Of a stretch of 42,254 nucleotides of DNA, positions 33,498-39,951 are shown one piece after another. Position 1 is the first letter of the stretch. Every line of letters begins with the position of its first letter. The translations under genes were made by a program, and so were the position numbers. Source of the stretch: Acidimicrobiia bacterium (lineage in GTDB: Bacteria; Actinomycetota; Acidimicrobiia; Spongiisociales; UBA5794); the NCBI GenBank assembly GCA_026985095.1, contig JALSQW010000048.1:1-42254 (forward strand), written 5' to 3'. Under the pieces are notes generated by a model. The model had not been told where the DNA came from. It was given only the letters and a program-made list of their open reading frames with translations, and searched no databases.

Positions 33498-34433
33498 ATG
33501 CCACGTCGCATCATCATCGACACGGACCCGGGCCAGGACGACGCCGTCGCCATCCTCCTGGCCCTGGCGTCACCGGAGCTCGAGGTGATGGCGATCACGA
33601 CGGTGGCGGGTAACGTCCCGCAGCCGCTCGTGACCGACAACGCCCTCAAGATCGTCGAGTTGGCGGGCCGAGGCCACGTGCCGGTCCATCGCGGTTGCGA
33701 GCGCCCGCTGCTGCGGCCGTTGTACACCGCCGAGTACGTCCACGGACCGAGCGGTATCGACGGGGCCGATCTCCCCGACGCTTCGTGGCCGCCGTCGCCG
33801 GGCCACGGCGTCGACGTCATCGTCGAGGCCTGTATGGCGTCGGTGGACGATCCGATCACGCTCTGTCCGATCGGTCCGCTGACGAACGTGGCGACCGCCC
33901 TCGTCAAGCAGCCCGCCATCGTCGCGGGCATCGCCGAGATCGTGTTGATGGGCGGCGGGTTCTTCGAAGGCGGGAACACCACCCCGACCGCTGAGTTCAA
34001 CATCTACGTCGATCCTCACGCCGCGGCGATCGTGTTCGACGCCGGGGTGCCGATCACGATGATGCCCCTCGACGTGACCCACCAGGCGCTGGTGACGCCC
34101 GAACACATCGGTCGGTTCCGCGACCTCCGCACACCCGTCGGGGACGCGGTGGCGGGGATGCTCGGTTTCTACGAGCGCCACGACGTCGAGAAGTACGGGA
34201 TCGGCGGCGCTCCGTTGCACGATCCGTGTGTGATCGCCTACCTGATCGAGCCGGATCTGTTCTCGGGTCGGCGCTGCCACGTCGCCGTGGAGACCGCATC
34301 GGAGCTGACGATGGGCATGACCGTGGTCGACTGGTGGGCCGTCGGCGATCGTGAACCCAACGCCCTGGTCATGAACGAGGTCGACGCAGATCGGTTCCTG
34401 GACCTGGTGGTGGAGCGCCTGGCGACCCTGTAG
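33498..34433 (+). CDS. Inosine-uridine-preferring nucleoside hydrolase
   Basis: 311 residues, the family's usual size. The calcium/ribose site D8-T-D10-P-G-Q-D14-D15 is complete near the N-terminus. Family features T-V-A-G-N-V, G-P-L-T-N-V-A, M-G-G-G-F, E-F-N-I-Y-V-D-P-x-A-A and a late H-D-P motif are present. It cleaves the N-glycosidic bond of ribonucleosides to free base and ribose in the cytoplasm. It is functionally matched to the adjacent ribokinase. Its last 65 bp overlap the 3' end of the minus-strand MFS gene. Confidence 0.93.
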   Translation: MPRRIIIDTDPGQDDAVAILLALASPELEVMAITTVAGNVPQPLVTDNALKIVELAGRGHVPVHRGCERPLLRPLYTAEYVHGPSGIDGADLPDASWPPSPGHGVDVIVEACMASVDDPITLCPIGPLTNVATALVKQPAIVAGIAEIVLMGGGFFEGGNTTPTAEFNIYVDPHAAAIVFDAGVPITMMPLDVTHQALVTPEHIGRFRDLRTPVGDAVAGMLGFYERHDVEKYGIGGAPLHDPCVIAYLIEPDLFSGRRCHVAVETASELTMGMTVVDWWAVGDREPNALVMNEVDADRFLDLVVERLATL

Positions 34434-35874
34434 ACAGGGCGACCGCGCCGTCTGCGACGTCCCGGCGCCATGCGATCAGGACCGTGCCCAGTCCGATCGC
34501 CACCAGGATCGCGGCGACCGCGACCGCCCCATGGAGGCCGGTGACGAGTGCCGTGGGCGGTGCGTTCGCCGCGGGTGTCCCTCCGGCGGCCCTGGTGGCG
34601 ATCGTGGCCCAGACGGTGCCGAGCACCGCGACACCGGTCATCGATCCGCTCAGCCTGGTGACCGTCAGGGCACCGGAGACGACACCGAGGCGCTCGCGGG
34701 GCGACTCGCCGAGCACGGCGGCGTTGTTCGGCGATTGGAACACGCCGATCCCGACGCCGATGACCAGGCCGGTGGCGACGAACGTCGCGACGGACGTGCC
34801 GGTGTTCAACGTGACGAACGCGCCGCAGAGACCGGCGAGGAGGATCGTCAGACCTGCGGCGCGGACCGGTCGGGTCCCGAGCCGGTCCGACAGTGCTCCG
34901 GCGACGGGGGAGACGATCCCGAGGCTGGCGGGGATGGCCGCGAGGAGCAGCCCGACGTTCCTGGGCCCGTAGCCGAGGGCGTCGGTCAGGTAGAACGGGA
35001 GGATCAGCAGCAACCCGGAGACGGCGACGAAGACGGTGAAGGCGGCGACGAGCCCGGCGGTGACGGTCCGGATCTTGAACAAGGCGAGATCCAGCATCGG
35101 GTCGTCGACGATCCGTTCGAGCGAGACGAACGCGATGAGCCCGACCGCGGCGAGGACGAAGCCGCCGACGACCCCAGGATGGCCGAACCCCACGTCTTGG
35201 CCGACCGTGAGCGACGACAGGAAGGCGGCGGTCGTCACGAAGAAGGCGACGGCGCCGGCGAAGTCGAAGCGCTGTCCGCCTCGGGGATGGTCCCGGGGAA
35301 CGAACCGCACCGCGGCGAGGATGCCGAGGACGCCGATGGGGAGGTTCACGAAGAAGATCCATCGCCAGTCGACCGCCTCGAGGATGAGCCCACCGACGAT
35401 CGGCCCGGTGATGATCCCCGCGGAGACCGCGGTCCCGTTGATGCCGAGGGCCCGGCCTCGTTCGCGGGCGTCGAAGGCGTCGGCGACGATGGCGAAGCCG
35501 AGGGCGAAGATCATGGCCGATCCGATGCCCTGAACGACGCGGAAGCCGATGAGCCAGCCGATCGATGGGGAGAGACCTGCGAGGACCGAGCCGATGGTGA
35601 ACACGGCGAAGCCGGTCGTGAAGATGCGCTTCTTGCCGACGATGTCGCCGAGGCGCCCGATGCCGAGCACCAGCGTGGCCTGGGTGAGGAGATAGGCCAG
35701 GACGATCCACTGGACGGCCGCGAAGGTGGTGTCGAAGTCGTCGACGAATGTGGGGAGGGCGACGTTGACGATGCTGCCGTCGATGGTGCCCAGGAAGATG
35801 GCCAGGGCGATGGCCACCAGCACGAACCACCGCCGCGGGTCGGGCGCGGCGGCTGACGGTCCCGAGGGGATCAT
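34369..35874 (-). CDS. DHA2-family (EmrB/QacA-like) 14-TM drug transporter
   Basis: 501 residues from ATG 35874. The DHA2 signature A-I-F-L-G-T-I-D-G-S-I-V-N-V-A-L-P lies in helix 1, with W-I-V-L-A-Y-L-L, L-G-D-I-V-G-K-K-R in loop 2-3, and the antiporter motif G-x3-G-P-x-V-G-G in helix 5. About 14 helices are predicted. Such proteins export hydrophobic drugs by proton antiport. A longer in-frame extension to 36102 is Arg/Pro-rich and is rejected. The start overlaps the stop of a 47-codon frame (ATGA). The C-terminal tail runs 65 bp into the nucleoside hydrolase gene on the other strand. Confidence 0.88.
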   Translation of the reverse strand: MIPSGPSAAAPDPRRWFVLVAIALAIFLGTIDGSIVNVALPTFVDDFDTTFAAVQWIVLAYLLTQATLVLGIGRLGDIVGKKRIFTTGFAVFTIGSVLAGLSPSIGWLIGFRVVQGIGSAMIFALGFAIVADAFDARERGRALGINGTAVSAGIITGPIVGGLILEAVDWRWIFFVNLPIGVLGILAAVRFVPRDHPRGGQRFDFAGAVAFFVTTAAFLSSLTVGQDVGFGHPGVVGGFVLAAVGLIAFVSLERIVDDPMLDLALFKIRTVTAGLVAAFTVFVAVSGLLLILPFYLTDALGYGPRNVGLLLAAIPASLGIVSPVAGALSDRLGTRPVRAAGLTILLAGLCGAFVTLNTGTSVATFVATGLVIGVGIGVFQSPNNAAVLGESPRERLGVVSGALTVTRLSGSMTGVAVLGTVWATIATRAAGGTPAANAPPTALVTGLHGAVAVAAILVAIGLGTVLIAWRRDVADGAVALSTGSPGAPPPGPGTDLRRPRS

Positions 35875-36014
35875 GGTGAGAGGGCCCGATGGAGCTCGAC
35901 GATCAGGTCGTCGGTGGGTTCGATGCCGGCCGACCGGCGGACCCGTCCCGGAGGGAGCGGGCCGCGCACGACCGCTCCGGTCTGGCCGATCGTGTGGTCG
36001 GCGGCGACGGCCAT
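35871..36014 (-). CDS. Possible 47-residue leader or small protein upstream of the transporter
   Basis: On the minus strand an ATG at 36014 opens a 47-codon frame that ends TGA exactly overlapping the transporter ATG (ATGA, 35874-35871). The C-terminal half (G-I-E-P-T-D-D-L-I-V-E-L-H-R-A-L) could form an amphipathic helix. A TAGATT box lies 37 nt upstream, so the mRNA would begin ahead of it. There is no clear ribosome site and the region is short, so this may be chance; but the stop-start overlap and its place in an otherwise empty 226-bp gap make it worth recording. Confidence 0.35.
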   Translation of the reverse strand: MAVAADHTIGQTGAVVRGPLPPGRVRRSAGIEPTDDLIVELHRALSP

Positions 36015-36051
36015 GGTCGCGGGGCTCGGGTGAGGGGAACGCACCGGCGCA

Positions 36052-36093
36052 ATCTACCGTCGACCCGAACACGTCACACCACGTCGGTACCAT
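36052..36093. promoter_or_regulatory. Divergent -10 boxes, DHA2 transporter and nurA
   Basis: TAGATT on the minus strand (36057-36052) could serve the transporter unit. TACCAT on the plus strand (36088-36093) lies 7 nt before the nurA ATG 36101, giving a leaderless nurA-herA-sbcD-sbcC transcript. No good -35 box is visible on either side. A direct repeat of ACGTC lies between them (36071-36085). Confidence 0.35.
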
Positions 36094-36100
36094 CGCACCC

Positions 36101-37060
36101 ATGGGTCAGATCTACGTCGAAGGGTGGGCTCCCGACTACGGGAGCCCGATGCAGACCGACGGCGCCCTCGCCGAGCCGGAGAAGGTCGACGAGGACGTCG
36201 AGGTCGCCGGTCGTTGGGCCCCGATCGTCGGCGTCGACGACGGCGTCGCCGAAGTGGTGTTCGTCGACGGTGTCCGTCGCGTCGACGCCCGGTTGACCCT
36301 CGACGACCCGACCGACGGCCCCATCGCCGGGCTGTGTGGGACGTACGCCGTCGGGGCCGTCGGGTGGGACCGGCGAGCCGGACGGTCGACGTACCTGCCC
36401 AGCCGCGTCGCTCGACTGGCGCTCTTCGGATCCGGGAAGGTCGCGGAGGTACCGGTGGCCGGCCCGCGGCTGGCGTACCGCTCCGAATCGGTCGCCGAGA
36501 CCGATCCCGCTGCTCTCGTGCAGCGGTTCCACGGGGCGATGCGCAAGGCGGAGGCGGCCCTGTCCGAGGAGCTCGTCCGTTCCGGACGGTTCGTTGTGGC
36601 CGATGGGCCGATCAACGATCTGTCGGCGACCGAGAAGGTGGGCTTCATCAAGTCCCACCGCGCCCCGTACCTGTCGTCCGAGCGGCGCGCGGTGGTCGCT
36701 CGTCTCGCCACCGGCCAGCGGACGCCCTTGTTCCTCATCGGTGCCGGCGGCGCGTACCCGCGGTATTCGTGGTACTTCCGGCTGGCGGACGTGCCCCGCG
36801 GTCACGCGTGGAGCGGGATCGCCCGAGCCGAGGTGTCCAGCCGTCTCGATCTGGCGACGGCGAAGCGGGTCGCCGATCGGGTCGCCGCCGTCCTTCCCGC
36901 CACGGCTTCCCAGCCCCACATCGAACCGCGAGCACCCCAGAACCTGGTTCCCATCGCCGCGCTCGAACGCGAGCTGCGTCGCCTGATGGGTGACCCCGCC
37001 TTCATCTACCGTGCCCTCAGGGAGGCCATCATGCGCGATCGCATCGGATCTGGACGATGA
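36101..37060 (+). CDS. nurA: NurA-family nuclease
   Basis: 319 residues. NurA motifs are visible in order: F-V-D56-G57-V-R-R near residue 55 (metal-binding Asp), V-V-A-D168-G169-P-I-N, G-F-I-K184-S-H-R, and the C-terminal W-Y-F-R-L block near 224-228. NurA is an RNase H-fold 5'-3' nuclease that works only with the HerA translocase, and the next gene is HerA, overlapping by 4 bp (ATGA). The long upstream in-frame extension shadows the opposite strand; ATG 36101 is chosen for the TACCAT box. The product would resect or degrade DNA ends with HerA, Mre11 (SbcD) and Rad50 (SbcC). Confidence 0.85.
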   Translation: MGQIYVEGWAPDYGSPMQTDGALAEPEKVDEDVEVAGRWAPIVGVDDGVAEVVFVDGVRRVDARLTLDDPTDGPIAGLCGTYAVGAVGWDRRAGRSTYLPSRVARLALFGSGKVAEVPVAGPRLAYRSESVAETDPAALVQRFHGAMRKAEAALSEELVRSGRFVVADGPINDLSATEKVGFIKSHRAPYLSSERRAVVARLATGQRTPLFLIGAGGAYPRYSWYFRLADVPRGHAWSGIARAEVSSRLDLATAKRVADRVAAVLPATASQPHIEPRAPQNLVPIAALERELRRLMGDPAFIYRALREAIMRDRIGSGR

Positions 37061-38781
37061 CCCGGCCTCATGGTGTGGGCCGAGTCCTCGGTACCGAGCA
37101 CACCAACACCCGGGAGTTCCGGGTCGCCATCGACGACGACGAGTACCTCCAGCTCGACGACCTCGTGGTCGTCCGGACCACGGTCCCGAAGGAGGGCGAA
37201 GTGCGGACGTACGGGGTCGTGACGGAGGTCGAGGCGATCTACGAAGGGGCCCAGTTCGAATCCGACACCCACCGGATCGCCGACGAGGGGATCCTCCCGG
37301 GAGCGAAGGTCCGCTCCGCCCGGGTCGCCGTCACCCGCCTCGAGCCCGAGCTGTGGGTGTCGGCCGACCCCGGTGAGGTCGTCGAGCGGGCCACCGGAAC
37401 CGAACGGGACAAGGCCCTCTACGTCGACGAGATGGGGCGGCCGCTCCCCGTCGGGCTCGGCCGGGACGGGGAGCCGGTCTTCGTGGATCTCGACTTCTTC
37501 GATGGTCGCAAAGGCGGGCACATGTCGATCTCGGGGATCTCGGGGGTGGCGACCAAGACGTCCTTCGCCCTGTTCTTCCTCCGACTGCTGTCGGCTCGTC
37601 CCGATCTCGTCGGGGACGCCGCGGCCAACCTTCGCATCCTCGTGTTCAACGTCAAGGGCGAGGACCTGCTCTGGCTGGACAAACCGAACCGGCACTTCAC
37701 CGAGGACGACGCCATCGCCTGGGCGAAGCTCGGGGTGCAGCCGGCACCGTTCCCTTCGGTGTCGCTGTGGGCCCCGCCGCGTCGGCGGAGCGGTGACGTG
37801 GTGATCCCCGACACCGGCGGCCGCCAGGAAGGCGTCGCCGCGTTCACCTGGACGCCGCGGGAGTTCATCGACGAAGGTCTCCTCCGGTTCCTGTTCACGG
37901 ATGCTTCGGACTTCCGGAACCAGCTCGCGTTCGTCCAAGAGCGGGTGCAGGCCCAACTCCGTCGGTACGCCAGGGACGTCGAAGGGATGCCGGGGGCGGT
38001 GGTGCTCCGCGATCCGGGCGATGGCACCGATCCGCGGCTCCCGGTGAAGGTCCATCCTGGCGAACCGGTCGTCACGGACCTGGGCACGCTCATCGAGGCG
38101 ATCGAAGCGTTCCTCGACCCTGCCGACGGCGAACCGGATCCACGATGGTCCGGTCGAACCCAAGGCGGCACGATCTCGGCGTTCCTGCGACGATTGCATG
38201 CCGCGGAGCATCGTCTCGGGCATCTCATCCGAGCCGGCGAGTCGCGCCGGATCGACCGTCGCGCCGCCCAGGTCACCGTCGTCGGGATCCAGTCGCTCCA
38301 CGATCTCGGTCAGCGGTTCGTCGTCGGGGCGTTGCTGTCGGAGACCTTCGGCGAGAAGGAAGGCACCGGTCGGCGCCTGCCACTGACCGTGATCGTCCTC
38401 GACGAGCTGAACAAGTACGCCCCGAGGGAGGGCAACAGCCCGCTCAAGGAGATGCTGGTCGACATCGCCCAACGCGGCCGATCCCTCGGTGTGCTCCTCG
38501 TCGGCGCTCAGCAGACGGCCTCCCGGGTCGCTCCCGAGGTCATGGAGAACGCCGCCATCCGCGTCGCCGGTCGCCTCGATGCCGCCGAGGCGGAACGTTC
38601 GGAGTACGGCTGGATGCTCCCGTCGACGCGGGCCAGGGCTCGCCTGCTGAAGCCCGGAACGATGGTGCTGTCGCAACCCGCCATCCCGGTCCCGCTGGTC
38701 CTCGAGTTCCCGTTCCCCCCGTGGGCCACCCGGAAGGAAGAGGTCGCCGACGACGGCGGCGACCCCTTCGAGGGGATCTGA
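37057..38781 (+). CDS. herA: HerA-like DNA translocase with atypical P-loop
   Basis: 574 residues. The N-terminal 110 residues form a beta-rich HAS-barrel-like domain (F-R-V-A-I...Y-L-Q-L-D-D-L-V-V-V), followed by the DUF87/FtsK-HerA ATPase core. The Walker A region reads H-M-S-I-S-G160-I-S-G163-V-A-T-K167-T168-S, lacking the Gly before Lys and one residue longer than the usual G-A-T-G-S-G-K-S. Walker B is T-V-I-V-L-D-E-L-N-K. A sensor Gln (V-G-A-Q-Q-T) and a putative arginine finger (R-V-A-G-R-L) follow. HerA is a hexameric translocase that feeds DNA to NurA. It overlaps nurA by 4 bp and directly abuts sbcD. Confidence 0.85.
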   Translation: MTRPHGVGRVLGTEHTNTREFRVAIDDDEYLQLDDLVVVRTTVPKEGEVRTYGVVTEVEAIYEGAQFESDTHRIADEGILPGAKVRSARVAVTRLEPELWVSADPGEVVERATGTERDKALYVDEMGRPLPVGLGRDGEPVFVDLDFFDGRKGGHMSISGISGVATKTSFALFFLRLLSARPDLVGDAAANLRILVFNVKGEDLLWLDKPNRHFTEDDAIAWAKLGVQPAPFPSVSLWAPPRRRSGDVVIPDTGGRQEGVAAFTWTPREFIDEGLLRFLFTDASDFRNQLAFVQERVQAQLRRYARDVEGMPGAVVLRDPGDGTDPRLPVKVHPGEPVVTDLGTLIEAIEAFLDPADGEPDPRWSGRTQGGTISAFLRRLHAAEHRLGHLIRAGESRRIDRRAAQVTVVGIQSLHDLGQRFVVGALLSETFGEKEGTGRRLPLTVIVLDELNKYAPREGNSPLKEMLVDIAQRGRSLGVLLVGAQQTASRVAPEVMENAAIRVAGRLDAAEAERSEYGWMLPSTRARARLLKPGTMVLSQPAIPVPLVLEFPFPPWATRKEEVADDGGDPFEGI

Positions 38782-39951
38782 GTGAAGGCGCTTCACACTT
38801 CGGACTGGCACGTCGGCAAACGCCTCGGCCGATACGACCGCAGCGACGAGTTCCGGGCCGTGGTCGACGAGGTCGTCGAGATCGCCGATCGCGAAGCCGT
38901 CGACATCGTCCTGCATTCGGGTGACCTGTTCGATCGGCCGCTGCCTCCCATCGACGCCATGGACCTCGCGTTCGGAGGGCTCGTCGCGCTGAGCGCGGAT
39001 GGGGCCCGGCCGGTCGTCGTCATCGCCGGGAACCATGATGCGCCGGGCCTGTTCGAGGCACTGGCGCCCTTCCTCGCGGCGCACAACATCCACCTGGTCG
39101 GAGCCATCAAGCGGCCCGACGAAGGGGGCGTCCTGGATCTTCGGACCCCCGGCGGGCGGGCGGTCGTGAGCTGCTTCCCGTTCCTTCGGGAAGGACGGGC
39201 GTTCGAAGTGTGGGAGCCGGTCGACGAGCACTACAAGCGATACGCCGATCGGCTGCGGGCCATCTCGGAGGCCTACAGCACCTACGCCACTCGCCGTGCA
39301 GGCACCGATGCCGTCACCTTCCTGGTCGCCCACTTCCTCGTGGGCGGCGCCAAGGTGCACGGCCACGGCGCGCCCCGCGGTGAACGGGAGCTGCACATGG
39401 GCGAGGCGTACGCGGCGACCGCCGAGGCGATCCCGCCCGGTCCCCAGTACGTCGCCCTCGGGCACATCCACGCGCCCCAGCCGGTCCCCGGAGCGAAGGT
39501 GCCCGCCGAGTACGCGGGGTCGCTCCTCGAGCTCGACTTCGGGGAGGCCGGCGAACGGAAACGGGTGGTCGTGGTGGAAGCCGAACCCGGCCTGCCGGCC
39601 ACTGTCCGGTCGGTTCCGCTCCGGCGGGGGAGGAGGCTGATGCGCCCGCGGGGAACCTGGGACGAGATCCTCGCCATGGACGGTGTCTCCGACGCCTACC
39701 TCGACCTCACCGTCGAGACGACCGGTCCGGACCCTTCCCTGGCCGACCGAGCCAGGGAGGCGTTCGCTCGCGTCGTCAAGGTCAGGGCCGAGTACCCGCG
39801 GATCGAGGCGCCCATGGCCGACCGTCGGCGTGGGCGGACCCTCGCCGAGCTGTACCGGGCCTACTACGAGGCGAAGGAAGGCGTCGCCCCCGATGCGGGC
39901 CTCGTCACGGCGTTCGAGGCGCTCCAGGAGACGACCGATGCGACCGCTTGA
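38782..39951 (+). CDS. sbcD: SbcD / Mre11-like exonuclease subunit
   Basis: 389 residues from GTG 38782, the base after the herA stop (zero spacing). All calcineurin-like phosphoesterase motifs are present: D8-W-H10, S-G-D48-L-F-D, G-N84-H85-D86, H184 and G-H228-I-H230, which bind two Mn ions. The C-terminal region from about residue 270 is the SbcC-contacting capping domain. With SbcC it cuts and resects double-strand ends, hairpins and protein-blocked ends. It overlaps sbcC by 14 bp. Confidence 0.95.
   Translation: MKALHTSDWHVGKRLGRYDRSDEFRAVVDEVVEIADREAVDIVLHSGDLFDRPLPPIDAMDLAFGGLVALSADGARPVVVIAGNHDAPGLFEALAPFLAAHNIHLVGAIKRPDEGGVLDLRTPGGRAVVSCFPFLREGRAFEVWEPVDEHYKRYADRLRAISEAYSTYATRRAGTDAVTFLVAHFLVGGAKVHGHGAPRGERELHMGEAYAATAEAIPPGPQYVALGHIHAPQPVPGAKVPAEYAGSLLELDFGEAGERKRVVVVEAEPGLPATVRSVPLRRGRRLMRPRGTWDEILAMDGVSDAYLDLTVETTGPDPSLADRAREAFARVVKVRAEYPRIEAPMADRRRGRTLAELYRAYYEAKEGVAPDAGLVTAFEALQETTDATA

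Noticed and set aside
37057-38781. Anti-phage defence ATPase (SIR2-HerA or DUF4297-HerA type)
   Set aside because: The HerA gene is translationally coupled to NurA and SbcD, not to a SIR2, DUF4297 or other effector gene, and no other defence gene is nearby. A defensive role of the resection set is not excluded.
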